From Chromohalobacter beijerinckii (lineage in GTDB: Bacteria; Pseudomonadota; Gammaproteobacteria; Pseudomonadales; Halomonadaceae), in assembly GCF_023061185.1 (NCBI RefSeq), contig NZ_JAKGAK010000018.1, forward strand, positions 1 to 64,000: a DNA stretch of 64,000 bases, written 5' to 3'. Of this stretch, positions 32,518 through 42,372 are shown in pieces. Under the pieces are notes generated by a model. The model was not told the origin of the DNA. It saw only the letters and a program-made list of their open reading frames with translations, and did no database searches. The translations under genes and the position numbers were made by a program. Within the stretch, counting starts at the first letter, position 1. Each line of letters begins with the position of its first letter.

Positions 32518-33900
32518 TCAGGCATAAAGGCTAATTCCCGAAGACGCGATATATTGCAGTGGCGTCTCGGTTAGACTCGGCATGTCAGCGTTCGCGTCAC
32601 CGGCAGCGAACAGTCCCCCTTGGGCGTCACCGCGAGAGCCGGGTTGGCCTTGTTGCTCGCCGGATTGCTGCTGGAACTGATCCTGCTCACCGACGGAGGT
32701 CTCGCCCAGGGAGATCCCGCTATCGGCAAGGGCTTCGCGCAATTGCGGGATCGCTGCTTCAAGGGCATGACGCACGGCACCATGAGCGGAGAAGAACTGC
32801 AGGTTGGCCTGTTGCTGATCGCCCATCTTGAGTGAGACGCTCAATGGACCGAGTTCAGCGGGGTGCAGCCGCAATTCGACTTGTTGGTCACCGCGCTGTG
32901 CCATGCGCACGACCTGCTGGCCGAGTGACTGTCCCCATTCGGCCATGCCGACCTGAGGCGTGAGTGTTGCGGTGGCGGATGCACCGGCGGCGCTGGCCGC
33001 AGAACTGGCATTGGCGGCGGCACTGGAAGTGGCATTACCCGAGGCGGCGTTGTGGCCCAGATTGGTGAACAGCGATGAGTCACTGCCCTGTCGCTCGAGG
33101 CCCTGCTGGCCGGTCAGCGTGTCGCCACGTTGTGCATCGGCGACGGCCTGCGCCTGTTGCACGAGGGTGGCACTGAAGGCCGCCGTCGGGGAGACCTGGC
33201 CATTGCCTTGTGACGAGGCGCTCTGTGCATTCTGCATCAGTTGGGCGAGGGACTGCGTGTCTTGGCCTGTACCCGCATTCGTGGTGGCATTGGTCAGCCG
33301 TGCCATGAGGTCTTGGCGCGAGAGGGCATCGCCCGCGGCGTCCTGCATGCCGCTGGAGGATTGCTGAATGAGCAGCATGCGTTGCTGGATGTCGTTGAGC
33401 GAAAGATCGCCACTTTGGCTGGCAAGCATGCCGGCACTGCCCTGAGATTGAGCAGTGCCAGTGGCCGCAGCGTTCATCGGCAGCTGCGCGGCAAGTAGTG
33501 CCGCCATAGCGTCATCGGCGAGCTTCGAATCGCCCTGTTGCGCATCGCCGCCCAATGCTTGCTGTATCTCCGCCAGTCGTTGCGTCAGGGCCTCTAGCTG
33601 GCTGGGGTCCCCGCTTTCGAGCCAGTCGCTGAGCAGCTTGGCGTCATCGCTGTCTTGCATCAGCTCGTTGAGCGCCGTGACGAGGTCGTTGCCGTCCTGG
33701 CTTGCGGTGTCTTTTGACAGTAACTCGGTACCAGCATCGGTCTTGGCATCCGAGCCGCCACGCGCCTTGCCCAGGAGGCTCGCAAACGGTGAGGCGCTGT
33801 CGTCGGCATTCTTGCCGCCACGCGTCTCACCCGCGTTGCCAAGGTTGGTCGCGGAGGCTTGATTACCGCCTTGAAGGTTGGTGAGCAGGGCAATATCCAT
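32518..33900 (-). CDS. fliK: Hook-length control protein FliK
   Basis: The protein has 460 residues. The long N-terminal part is Gln/Ala/Ser-rich and repetitive, the usual ruler region. The C-terminal Flg_hook domain has V-E-L-R-L-H-P-A-E-L-G-P-L-S-V-S-L-K and A-L-E-A-A-I-P-Q-L-R-E-A-L. The ATG at 33900 has GAGG seven bases upstream; an ATG at 33906 has no room for a binding site. It controls the switch from hook to filament export. Confidence 0.92.
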   Translation of the reverse strand: MDIALLTNLQGGNQASATNLGNAGETRGGKNADDSASPFASLLGKARGGSDAKTDAGTELLSKDTASQDGNDLVTALNELMQDSDDAKLLSDWLESGDPSQLEALTQRLAEIQQALGGDAQQGDSKLADDAMAALLAAQLPMNAAATGTAQSQGSAGMLASQSGDLSLNDIQQRMLLIQQSSSGMQDAAGDALSRQDLMARLTNATTNAGTGQDTQSLAQLMQNAQSASSQGNGQVSPTAAFSATLVQQAQAVADAQRGDTLTGQQGLERQGSDSSLFTNLGHNAASGNATSSAAANASSAASAAGASATATLTPQVGMAEWGQSLGQQVVRMAQRGDQQVELRLHPAELGPLSVSLKMGDQQQANLQFFSAHGAVRHALEAAIPQLREALADSGISLGETSVGEQDQFQQQSGEQQGQPGSRGDAQGGLFAAGDANADMPSLTETPLQYIASSGISLYA

Positions 33901-33912
33901 GAGCATGCCTCG

Positions 33913-34410
33913 TCAAAAGCGGTTATTGGAATGCGTGGTGTTCGTCGAGGTGACGTCGAGGCCACGATCGTTTTTTTGGCGACGCGACATGCGCGCCGAC
34001 ATCTCATCGAAGAGCTGCTGCTCACGCCGTGTGGCGCGTTTCTGTTCGACCTGTTCGCGGCGTGACACCAGCGTATCGTAAGTGTTGAGCTTGCGTCGCT
34101 CGCCTTGCCACGCTTGTTGCTGGCGATCGAGCTGGCGTTGTTGGTCGTTGAGCACCTTGCGCTGGCTGGCGATGGCCTGATCGAGGGAGGCCAAAAACTG
34201 TTGGTAATTGTGCCAGTTGGCGGGCTCGATGCCCTTTTCCATGTTCTTATCGAGGCGCTGACGATACTCGTGTCGATAGTTCAAGAGCTGGTCCAGGCGC
34301 TGTTGCGTTTCCTGCAGACTGCGACGGGAATGCCCCACCGACTGTGCCGCCTGGTCGCAGGTTTCCTGCGCCAGTTCCTTGAGCGTGGATAGCGGAGAGC
34401 GTGCGTTCAT
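33913..34410 (-). CDS. fliJ: Flagellar export protein FliJ
   Basis: The protein has 165 residues and is almost wholly coiled coil: L-K-E-L-A-Q-E-T-C, Q-Q-R-L-D-Q-L-L-N-Y-R-H-E-Y and W-H-N-Y-Q-Q-F-L-A-S-L-D-Q-A-I. FliJ is the stalk that couples the FliI ATPase ring to the gate. It lies between fliI and fliK in the normal order. Confidence 0.92.
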   Translation of the reverse strand: MNARSPLSTLKELAQETCDQAAQSVGHSRRSLQETQQRLDQLLNYRHEYRQRLDKNMEKGIEPANWHNYQQFLASLDQAIASQRKVLNDQQRQLDRQQQAWQGERRKLNTYDTLVSRREQVEQKRATRREQQLFDEMSARMSRRQKNDRGLDVTSTNTTHSNNRF

Positions 34411-34444
34411 GAGAGCTCCTTACCGCGAGGCAGAGTGAATGACA

Positions 34445-35851
34445 TCAGCGCGTCTCCGGAAATAGCGATGCCAGGGCGTCCAGCGTCGCAGTGACATCGG
34501 CTTGTTCGTAGATTCCCTGCTGGAGGAAACCTTCGAGACGCGGATAAAGCGCGACGGCGCGGTCGAGCTGCGGGTCGTGCCCCGCAGCGTAAGCACCGAC
34601 GCTGATCAGGTCGCGATTGCGTTGATAACGCGAGAAAAGCTGCTTGAAGCGGTTCGCTCGGCGCTGGTGAGCGCCCTCGGTGATTTCGGTCATCGCGCGG
34701 CTGATCGAGGCTTCGATATCGATGGCGGGGTAGTGCCCGCTTTCTGCGAGATCCCGCGAGAGCACGACGTGGCCATCGAGAATGGCGCGTGCGGCATCGG
34801 CGATGGGATCCTGCTGATCGTCGCCTTCGGTCAGCACGGTATAGAAGGCGGTGATCGATCCGCCGCCGGGTTTGCCGTTGCCGGCACGCTCGACGAGCCC
34901 GGGTAAGCGCGCGAAGACGGATGGCGGATAGCCTTTGGTGGCGGGTGGTTCGCCCACGGCGAGGGCGATCTCGCGCATGGCCATGGCGTAACGTGTCAGG
35001 GAGTCCATGATCAACAGGACGTTACGCCCTTCGTCGCGGAAGCCTTCGGCGATGCGTGTGGCGTAGGCGGCGCCTTGCAAGCGCTGCAGCGGCGAGACGT
35101 CGGCAGGCGCAGCGACGACTACGGCGCGCTCGCGTCCCTCAGTGCCAAGGATGTTTTCGATGAAGTCCTTGACCTCGCGGCCACGCTCGCCGATCAGACC
35201 GACGACGATGACATCGGCTTGGGTGTAGCGCGACATCATGCCGAGCAACACACTCTTGCCGACCCCCGAGCCTGCGAAAAGTCCCATGCGTTGCCCACGA
35301 CCGACGCTCAACAGGCCGTTGATAGCGCGAATGCCGACATCGATGACGGACTCGATGGGAGCCCGGTCAAGCGGATTGATGGGGCGCGTGTTCAAAGGCG
35401 CATGGGGCGCGTTTTCCAGTGAGCCCTTGCCATCGAGCGCGCGGCCGTTACCGTCCAGCACGCGTCCGAGGAGTGCATCGCCGAGAGGAAAACGGCGCGC
35501 GCTGGCGGCATCGCGCTGATTGCTGCCCAGCGTCAGCACACGTGCCCCTGGCACCAAGCCTTGGGTGTCACCAAGTGGCATGAGGAACAGCCGATCGCCG
35601 GCAAAGCCGACCACTTCGGCTTCGGCATAGTCGGTATGTCCATGCTGGGCGAGTTCCACCAGGCACGCACTGCCCAGGGGCAGGCGCAGGCCGGTCGCTT
35701 CGAGCACCAGGCCGGTGGCACGCACGATCTTGCCGTAGGGGCGGCGTGAATCCAGCCCCTCGATACGCTGCGCGACCTTACCCAGGGCGCGCTCCCAATG
35801 GGCGCCGTGGGAGGTCTCGTTGTGCGTGTCGGCAAGGTGCGTCTCAGTCAT
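34445..35851 (-). CDS. fliI: Flagellum-specific ATPase FliI
   Basis: The protein has 468 residues. The Walker A motif is [11 protein letters not shown] and the Walker B region is [23 protein letters not shown] and D-G-H-V-V-L-S-R are conserved. The ATG at 35851 overlaps the fliH end; a GTG lies one codon earlier. It is the F1-beta-like hexameric ATPase that energises subunit unfolding at the export apparatus. Confidence 0.97.
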   Translation of the reverse strand: MTETHLADTHNETSHGAHWERALGKVAQRIEGLDSRRPYGKIVRATGLVLEATGLRLPLGSACLVELAQHGHTDYAEAEVVGFAGDRLFLMPLGDTQGLVPGARVLTLGSNQRDAASARRFPLGDALLGRVLDGNGRALDGKGSLENAPHAPLNTRPINPLDRAPIESVIDVGIRAINGLLSVGRGQRMGLFAGSGVGKSVLLGMMSRYTQADVIVVGLIGERGREVKDFIENILGTEGRERAVVVAAPADVSPLQRLQGAAYATRIAEGFRDEGRNVLLIMDSLTRYAMAMREIALAVGEPPATKGYPPSVFARLPGLVERAGNGKPGGGSITAFYTVLTEGDDQQDPIADAARAILDGHVVLSRDLAESGHYPAIDIEASISRAMTEITEGAHQRRANRFKQLFSRYQRNRDLISVGAYAAGHDPQLDRAVALYPRLEGFLQQGIYEQADVTATLDALASLFPETR

Positions 35852-36614
35852 CACTGGCCTCCGGCCCCGTTGTCGATGCAGGCGCGACGTGGCGCTGGCG
35901 ACGTTGATTCAACGCGGTTTGCCAGCGAGTCTCGAGCGTGGCATCGAGCCCGCCGGTGGCGCTTTCGGCACGGCAACCGCCACGTTGCAGCGAGGCATCT
36001 TCGTGCAGCGTCCAGTGGGCCGCTTCGAGCTCGTTGCCGACATGGTCGTTGACAAGAGCAAGGTCGTCGGGATGTAGCCATAACTGAGTGGAGCCGTCGA
36101 GCACGGGCTCCTCGTGGAGTAGCTGGCGCACGAGCGTTACGACATGTTCGGGCGTGGCGACCAATGCTTCATCGGCTAGATGCTTGCCGGTAAGCATGGC
36201 CAGTTCGACGAGTTGATCGGCGAGCTGGGTGTCCATTGTATCCAGCGCGGTGCGGAACTCGCCGGCCAGTCGAGCGAGCGGGGCGAGGGCGTCGTCGAGC
36301 TGGCGCTTGGCCTCCTGGTCGCCTGTCTCGCGACCCTCTTGGAGCCCCTTTTCGTAACCGGCCTGACGGCCTTCTTCGAAACCGGCGTCGTAGCCTTCGC
36401 GATAGGCGCTTTCGCGGGTCTTGTGGTGCAGTGCCTGGCGTTCTTCGATGAGACGCTGACGCTGTTCTCGCCGGCGTTGTTCGAAGCGTCGCGCACGGTC
36501 GAGCTGATCGCTGCCATCGCCACCGGAACGCGGTAGCTCGTCCATGCGCCAGGGGCGCCAGCGTTGCTCGTCGGGCGTATGGATGACGGCATCGGATAGC
36601 GGCTTGTCAGACAT
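35844..36614 (-). CDS. fliH: Flagellar assembly protein FliH
   Basis: The protein has 256 residues. The central part holds the GxxxG-like repeats typical of FliH ([20 protein letters not shown]), and the C-terminal domain resembles the V/F-type ATPase stator. The gene overlaps fliG and fliI. FliH regulates FliI and docks it to the C-ring. Confidence 0.94.
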   Translation of the reverse strand: MSDKPLSDAVIHTPDEQRWRPWRMDELPRSGGDGSDQLDRARRFEQRRREQRQRLIEERQALHHKTRESAYREGYDAGFEEGRQAGYEKGLQEGRETGDQEAKRQLDDALAPLARLAGEFRTALDTMDTQLADQLVELAMLTGKHLADEALVATPEHVVTLVRQLLHEEPVLDGSTQLWLHPDDLALVNDHVGNELEAAHWTLHEDASLQRGGCRAESATGGLDATLETRWQTALNQRRQRHVAPASTTGPEASDD

Positions 36615-37602
36615 AACTGTCGTCGCCTCCGCTCAGCACGATCTCGCCGTTGTCGGCAAGGCGGCGAACGATCTGGAGAACCGCTTTCTGCTCGGCCTCC
36701 ACCTGTGACACGCGTACCGGGCCGCGGGCTTCGAGATCTTCCCGCAGCAGGGTGGCCGCACGTTGCGACATGTTCTGGGTGATCTTGTCGACCAGGGCTT
36801 CCTGCGCCCCCTTGAGGGCCACCACCAGCGAGTTGGTATCGACTTCCTTGAGGATGAGCTGAATACCGCGGTTGTCGATACCCAGTAGATTCTCGAACAG
36901 GAACATCTCGTCGATGATGCGCTGTGCCAGGTCGTCGTTGTGCGCCCGTACGGCATCGATGACCAGCTCTTCCTGAGACGAGTTCATCAGGTTGAGGATC
37001 TCGGCGGCGGTTCTCGCGCCCCCCATCTTGCTGCGCTTGACGTTCTGGCCGTCGAGCATGCTGCCGAGTACTTCGGTGAGCTCTTGCAATGCCGCTGGCT
37101 GCACGCCGCTGAAGGTGGCGATACGCAGCACGACATCGTTGCGCAGCTTCTCATCCAGCTGCTCGAGCACGTCGGCGGCCAGGTTGCGGTCGAGATGGAT
37201 GACGATGGTGGCGATGATCTGCGGGTGCTCATCGCGAATCAGCTCCGCCACGGTCGTGCTTTCCATCAAGTTCAGCGCGTCGATGCCCGAGGCGGAGCCG
37301 GTCGTCTCGAGGATGTCCTCGATCACGCTATTGGCGCGCTCGCTGCCCAATGCCTTGGTGAGCACGGTGCGTATGTGCTCGCTGCTGTGCAGGTTGACGG
37401 CGGAGAACTGGTCTATCTCGTCATGGAATTCGCGCAGGGCCTCTTCCATGTCCTCGTGCGAGATTTGGCTCAAGGAGGCCATCTCCAGGCTGATTTCCTG
37501 GACCTCTTTGTTGCTGAGGTACTTGAAGACCTCGGCGGCGCTGTCCTCGTCCAACGAGAGCAGCAGAATTGCGCTTCGGCGAGCGCCACTCATCTTAGTC
37601 AT
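36607..37602 (-). CDS. fliG: Flagellar motor switch protein FliG
   Basis: The protein has 331 residues. It has A-I-L-L-L-S-L-D-E-D-S-A-A-E-V-F-K-Y-L at the N-terminus, the E-H-P-Q-I-I-A-T-I middle motif and the C-terminal torque helix region L-I-L-K-E-V-D-T-N and S-Q-R-A-A-T-L-L-R-E-D-L-E. FliG binds the FliF C-terminus and generates torque against MotA. Its start overlaps the end of the fliF frame by 8 bp. Confidence 0.97.
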   Translation of the reverse strand: MTKMSGARRSAILLLSLDEDSAAEVFKYLSNKEVQEISLEMASLSQISHEDMEEALREFHDEIDQFSAVNLHSSEHIRTVLTKALGSERANSVIEDILETTGSASGIDALNLMESTTVAELIRDEHPQIIATIVIHLDRNLAADVLEQLDEKLRNDVVLRIATFSGVQPAALQELTEVLGSMLDGQNVKRSKMGGARTAAEILNLMNSSQEELVIDAVRAHNDDLAQRIIDEMFLFENLLGIDNRGIQLILKEVDTNSLVVALKGAQEALVDKITQNMSQRAATLLREDLEARGPVRVSQVEAEQKAVLQIVRRLADNGEIVLSGGDDSYV

Positions 37603-39398
37603 GGGAACCCATCCACCCTCTGACGATCATGGCGACGAGACGCGGGTCTTCCTGCGCGATCTCACGTACGTCTCGGAGGTTTTGCTCATAACTGGCCGAG
37701 CGCCGCTCGCGGCGCTTCTGTGGCGGCGCCGGCGGTTCTGCCTCGGCGCCAGCGGTCTCGGCTTGAGTAGTCGCGTAGGCGTCGGTACCGCCGCCCGCAC
37801 CAGCGCCAGCGGCGTTCGGCGTGGCGGGTGTAAAGGCGGGGCGCTCGGTCTGGCGTTGAACCAGCGGACGCAGCACCTTGAACCACAGGAATAGGGCGAC
37901 GAGGCCGATCAGCAGGTATTTGCCCAACGTGGCGGCCAGCGACCACAGCAAGGTGGATTCCCACCATGGAGATTCGGGGCGCTGCTCGTCGGTATCTTCG
38001 AAGGGCGAGTTGACGACCTCGAGCTGGTCGCCACGTGCTTCCGAGAAGCCCATGGCCTGTTGTACGAGGCTGCGGATGCTAGCGATTTCGTCGTCGCTCA
38101 AGGGCACGCGCGTCGGGTTGCCGTCCTCGTCGACACCGTCGCGGTAGTTGACCACGATGGCGGCATTGAGGCGTTCGATGGCACCGGTCTGATGCTGCAC
38201 GTGTTCGACCTGGTGATCGACCTCGTAATTAATGGTGTTGTCGCGGCTTGTACGCCCCAGGGTGGCGTTTGCCTGGGTTGCGGCGGCGTCGCCATCTTCG
38301 GCCTGAGCGTTATCGTCTTGTGCGTCGTCGCCTTCGCCATCGCCCGCGTCGTCCTCCTGGGGGGGCGTTGATGGGGGAGGCGGCCGTTCCCGGAGGCTGA
38401 TTGCTCAACGCGCCAGGAATCCCCATGGCCAGGTCGGAATCGCCGCTATAGGTGATGCTCGATTGCTCGCTGCGTACGGCGGCTTCGTTGGGCGGTTGGT
38501 TGGGGGAATAGGTTTCGCTGGTGCCTTCGCGCTTGGAGAAGTCGAGCTGAGCGGAGACTTCGGCCTTGACGTTCCGCGCGCCAAGGATGGGCGCCAGGAT
38601 CGATTCGATGCGCTCGGCATAGTTGCGCTCGACGCGGGATACGTAATCCAGCTGTGTGCCGCTGAGCGCGTCGTTGCCATCGCTAGCCGGGGAGAGTAGC
38701 CGTCCCGCCTGGTCGACCACGGCGACATCGCCGGTGGCCAGCTCGGAGACGCTGCTCGAGACCATGTGCATGATCGCCTGTACCTGGCCTTCACCCAGGA
38801 CGCGACCGCGTTGCAGGTCGAGCATCACCGAGGCGCTGGCCGGTTCGCTTTCGCGTACGAAGACTGAAGGTTTGGCCATGGCGAGATGGACGCGGGCTTT
38901 GGAAACGGGGCCCAGGTCCTCGATGGTGCGCGACAGCTCGCCTTCGAGGGCGCGCTGGTAGTTGACATGCTCGGTGAACTGACTGATGCCGAACGACTGC
39001 TCGTCCATCAGTTCGTAGCCCACGCCGGAGGCTTCCGGCAGGCCTTGTTCGGCGAGCTGCATGCGCAGCTTGTTGACCCGGTCGGCAGGCACCAGCAGTG
39101 CCTGACCGTTTTCGCTGAACTCGTAGGGCACCCCCATGCTGTCGAGCTCGGCGACGATCTTTCCGCCATCTTCTTGGGTGAGCGTCGAGTAAAGTACGCG
39201 GTAATCAGGGGAGCTTGCCCACATCAAAAGCGCGGCGATGATCGCGACACACGCGGCGGCGGCGATAATCAGCGGTACGCGCGGATTACTGCGCAGTCGA
39301 TCGACAAACGATTGGGCGTTGCCCGTGGCGGCGTTGCCTTGACGTTGTCCTGACGTACCTTGGTTGGCCTCGGTCGAGGAGGATGCTGCTGTGCTCAT
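37595..39398 (-). pseudogene. fliF: MS-ring protein FliF, split by a +1 frameshift
   Basis: Two adjacent frames together give a complete FliF. The N-terminal part (39398 to ~38365) has one membrane helix (V-P-L-I-I-A-A-A-A-C-V-A-I-I-A-A-L), R-V-L-Y-S-T-L and Y-E-L-M-D-E-Q-S-F-G-I-S-Q-F-T-E. Its frame then runs into an Arg-rich tail and stops at 38310. The C-terminal part (~38359 to 37595) holds N-Y-E-V-D-H, a second helix and the FliG-binding end. The frames join if the run of seven G at 38359-38365 had six. The ATG at 39398 has GGAGGA upstream; a frame to 39428 exists. As written the protein lacks its second helix and FliG-binding tail and cannot make a working MS-ring. Sequencing error, mutation or phase variation are all possible. 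Confidence 0.9.
38359..38365. repeat. G7 homopolymer at the fliF frameshift
   Basis: A run of seven G (seven C in the coding strand) marks the exact place where the two fliF frames diverge. Six would restore the frame. Confidence 0.9.
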
Positions 39399-39487
39399 GT
39401 CATCCTCCGGCAACGCCGGGGTAGGCACTGAAAAGGTCCAGCGGCAAGCATGGGGGTGTCCAACTCCAGAATTCTGCGCATCGTTTG

Positions 39488-39526
39488 ACGTCTCGTGACG
39501 GTGCGATCGATACCGTCACGAGACGT
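39488..39526. promoter_or_regulatory. Perfect 15-bp inverted repeat between fliF and fliE
   Basis: ACGTCTCGTGACGGT, nine-base spacer, ACCGTCACGAGACGT. The arms match without mismatch. There is no T-run on either side, so it is not a standard terminator. It lies in the shared upstream region of two divergent flagellar units (280 bp, no gene), where it could be an operator or a leader hairpin. I see no clear sigma-54 or sigma-28 box here. Confidence 0.7.
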
Positions 39527-39678
39527 ATGTTTGATGACCGCCATTATGTGTAGCTAAGAAAACCCTAAAGGGTGGAAAAGCCGATGTTTTAGGTCCCAAT
39601 TGCAGATATGAGGCAGGCCAGGTTGCTGATAAGGTTCAGCAACGTATTCCAGAGCTGTTCGATCGGCGGAGAAAATTC

Positions 39679-40002
39679 ATGAGTGCACCTGCCATTTCAC
39701 AGGCGCTTCAGCAAATGCAGTCCATGGCCAATCAGGCGAGCCAGACGCCTGGGAGCCAGGTCAATACGTCGGTCGGCGGCGGTGGTTTTACCGGCGAATT
39801 GCATAGCGCGATTTCACGTATCAATCATTTGCAACAAACCGCCAATGCGCAGGCAGAAGCTTTTGAGGCGGGGGCGCCGGGCGTGGAGCTCAACGATGTA
39901 ATGGTCGATATGCAAAAGGGCAGCATCGCCTTCGAGATGGGCAAGCAGGTACGCGATCGCGTGGTTACTGCCTATAAGGATGTCATGAATATGCAGGTGT
40001 GA
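39679..40002 (+). CDS. fliE: MS-ring/rod adaptor FliE
   Basis: The protein has 107 residues. The C-terminal part E-L-N-D-V-M-V-D-M-Q-K-G-S-I-A-F-E-M-G-K-Q-V-R-D-R-V-V-x-A-Y is the FliE signature (given as a pattern). GGAG lies upstream of the ATG. It is divergent from fliF, an order seen in many gammaproteobacteria. FliE joins the MS-ring to the rod, so it needs an intact FliF. Confidence 0.95.
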   Translation: MSAPAISQALQQMQSMANQASQTPGSQVNTSVGGGGFTGELHSAISRINHLQQTANAQAEAFEAGAPGVELNDVMVDMQKGSIAFEMGKQVRDRVVTAYKDVMNMQV

Positions 40003-40105
40003 CGCATTAGCGTGTCATTCAGGCACCGTCATCCCCGGCGGTGCGACGCGTCTTGGCTTTTCTGCGAGTCGCTGCCTCCCTATCGATAACGCTACAACAC
40101 CTTAT

Positions 40106-41209
40106 CTAGCGGTAACGCTGCAAGAAGCGCGCATCGATATAGCGCTTGAGCCGCAAGGCCAAGCGACCCCCTCGCCAGTGTTCTCCGTAAAGTGCCAATC
40201 CCTTGTCGTGCATGTCGATGATGGCCAATGCCGTTGCCGGTGGATGGTAGTCGCTTAATGGTGCGCCATTCTGCAAGGCAATCAGATTCTGCAGTAGCAC
40301 GGGGCCTTGGCGGACGCCTTCGATACCGCGCTTGGGAAGGCTGCGATCGATCAGCGAGGCGCAGTCGCCGACGGCGAAGATCGTCGCGTGTTCCTCACTT
40401 TGTAGTGTCGCCTTGATGCGGATGCCGTTGTCGTCGAGCGCCAGTGGCAGGTCGGCGACGCAGTACGCGGGGCGCAATCCCGTGGCGAGGACGATGTCGT
40501 CGGGTGAAACATCGAGGCTGTCGAGCCAGCCGGCGCCGCCGTCGAACGCCACGTTGGGATGCCAGTCGACGCCCAGGCGCGAGAGCTGACGGCTGGCCCA
40601 TCGCGACGCGGCGTCTGGAGCGTTGGGTATGAGGCGTGGGTGGCGCGTGACAAGGCGAATATCGTTGTCGTTGGCCCCTAGGCGTTTGCTCAACCCCGCT
40701 AGGTTGGCGGCCATTTCCACGCCGGAAGGCCCGCCGCCGACCACGACCATATGCAAAACTCGGCGCTGCTGAGCGGCATCGAGTACATGCTGGCGTAGTG
40801 CGTCGAGGCGCTCGATGGGTTTGACGTGCCAGTAACGTGTGTTGCCCCAGGTAGGCACGGTCGAGCCGGTCGGGGTTGGCGGGACGACGTCGCTGCCCAC
40901 ATTGAGTGAGAGTACGTCGAATGCGATGTGATGACCGTCAGCCAGGAAAACATGCTTGGTGTGCACGTCGAGTGCCACGAAAGGCGCTGTGACATGCTCG
41001 ATGCCATGGCGTGCGGAGAGGGCGGCGATATCGAGGCTGCAGGCATCACGCGGCGCGCCCCCGAGTAGTCGTGCGGCCATGCCCGAATACCAGAAGCGCG
41101 TGGGGGCTACGAGTGTGATGCGATAGCCGGCGCGACGTAATGCAGTAGCATGTTTCAGCAAGTGGAGGTGCGCGTGACCGGCACCCACCAGCACCAGGTG
41201 CGTCGTCAT
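40106..41209 (-). CDS. FAD-dependent pyridine nucleotide-disulfide oxidoreductase (NDH-2-like)
   Basis: The protein has 367 residues. The N-terminal Rossmann motif is V-L-V-G-A-G-H-A-H-L. A second dinucleotide motif, M-V-V-V-G-G-G-P-S-G-V-E-M-A-A, is in the middle. The C-terminal FAD contact is I-F-A-V-G-D-C-A-S-L. The G-A-G-H-A-H-L-H-L-L start is typical of a group annotated as NADH dehydrogenase-like, related to domains fused to SelD. No redox-active Cys pair is evident, so a quinone-reducing or other NAD(P)H oxidase role is more likely than a disulfide reductase. The physiological substrate is unknown. Confidence 0.82.
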   Translation of the reverse strand: MTTHLVLVGAGHAHLHLLKHATALRRAGYRITLVAPTRFWYSGMAARLLGGAPRDACSLDIAALSARHGIEHVTAPFVALDVHTKHVFLADGHHIAFDVLSLNVGSDVVPPTPTGSTVPTWGNTRYWHVKPIERLDALRQHVLDAAQQRRVLHMVVVGGGPSGVEMAANLAGLSKRLGANDNDIRLVTRHPRLIPNAPDAASRWASRQLSRLGVDWHPNVAFDGGAGWLDSLDVSPDDIVLATGLRPAYCVADLPLALDDNGIRIKATLQSEEHATIFAVGDCASLIDRSLPKRGIEGVRQGPVLLQNLIALQNGAPLSDYHPPATALAIIDMHDKGLALYGEHWRGGRLALRLKRYIDARFLQRYR

Positions 41210-41303
41210 GAAGGCGTGTTTCCTCGGGCCAGTCGGCCGCCGCGCGACACGTCGTGGCGGTCATGCACTCACTCTAGACGATGTCGGTGCCGTGACGCTT
41301 GTC

Positions 41304-42251
41304 TTACTTGGCGCCAGCGTACCTGCCTTGCCAAGCGGAAAGCGAATACAGCGCCAGCCCGAACCAGATGAGCACGAAGGTGATGAGTTGCAGCGTGCCT
41401 AATGGCTCGCGAAAGATCAGCAGTGCGATCAAGAATTGCAGAGTGGGGTTGATGTACATCAAGAATCCCACTGTCGACAGACGTAGACGACGCGCGGCCC
41501 CGGCGAAGGCCAGCAACGGCAGGGCCGTTAGGGCGCCGCTCGCGATCAATAGCAGGGTGTTGTGGGCGGTGCCACCAAAATGGGATATACCGGCCATCTC
41601 GAACCAAGCCACGGCAAGTAAGCCGAGGGGCAAGAGTATCAGTGTCTCGACGAACAGCCCCGAGAGCCCATCCAGGCTGACTTGCTTGCGCAACAGACCA
41701 TAGGTGCCGAAGCTTAGAGCAAGACAAATGCTGATCCAGGGTAGGCCGCCGAGACCCACCAGTTGAATGCCGATGGCGACGACGGCGATGGCCACTGCGG
41801 CGCCCTGGAGGCGTGACATGCGCTCGCGCAATACCAGCATGCCCAGCGCCACGTTGATCAGCGGCGTCATGAAATAACCGAGGCTGGCCTGGAGGACGTG
41901 GTGGGTCTCCACGGCGTAGATGTAGAGCCCCCAGTTGAAGCCGATGAGCAAGGCGCAGCCGAGTACCCGCACTAGCAGGCGTGGCGCGCGCAAGGCGCTC
42001 CTGACGGGTTGCCAGCGCCCCAGGAGGGTGACTACGAGGACCAGAAACAGACACGCCCAGAGGATGCGGTGGGTCAGGATTTCCCAAGCGGGCACACCAT
42101 CGAAAAGCGCGAAAAAAAGTGGAAAGCAGCCCCATAGCGTATAGGCGATCACGCCGAATGCAACGCCCTTGGCAGCGTCTTTATCGGCGGCGGTCTTCGA
42201 TGCGGAAGACGTGTCTTGCGTGGCGCTTTCTCTGGCATTCTCTTGGGCCAT
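41304..42251 (-). CDS. rarD: EamA-family transporter RarD
   Basis: The protein has 315 residues with about ten membrane helices. The N-terminal G-V-A-F-G-V-I-A-Y-T-L-W-G-C-F-P-L-F-F, then E-I-L-T-H-R-I-L-W, and L-Q-A-S-L-G-Y-F-M-T-P-L-I-N-V are RarD hallmarks. A polar 25-residue N-terminal extension precedes the first helix. It is a drug/metabolite exporter-type carrier with unproven substrate (chloramphenicol-related phenotypes are reported in pseudomonads). It is divergent from the amidase gene. Confidence 0.92.
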   Translation of the reverse strand: MAQENARESATQDTSSASKTAADKDAAKGVAFGVIAYTLWGCFPLFFALFDGVPAWEILTHRILWACLFLVLVVTLLGRWQPVRSALRAPRLLVRVLGCALLIGFNWGLYIYAVETHHVLQASLGYFMTPLINVALGMLVLRERMSRLQGAAVAIAVVAIGIQLVGLGGLPWISICLALSFGTYGLLRKQVSLDGLSGLFVETLILLPLGLLAVAWFEMAGISHFGGTAHNTLLLIASGALTALPLLAFAGAARRLRLSTVGFLMYINPTLQFLIALLIFREPLGTLQLITFVLIWFGLALYSLSAWQGRYAGAK

Positions 42252-42372
42252 GGGGACCTCAACGTGGGGCGATGATGCCGAACAGGCGAACGCTAATCTA
42301 ACATGGACGAAAGGGGCTTGCCGCTGCCCTGAGCTGGCCTTCAGACTGAATCTTCAATCCGGGAGGTATGTG

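Noticed and set aside
39545-39600. A sigma-28 promoter upstream of fliE (TAAAGGGT and GCCGATGT)
   Set aside because: The boxes are only six bases apart instead of eleven, so they cannot work as a pair.
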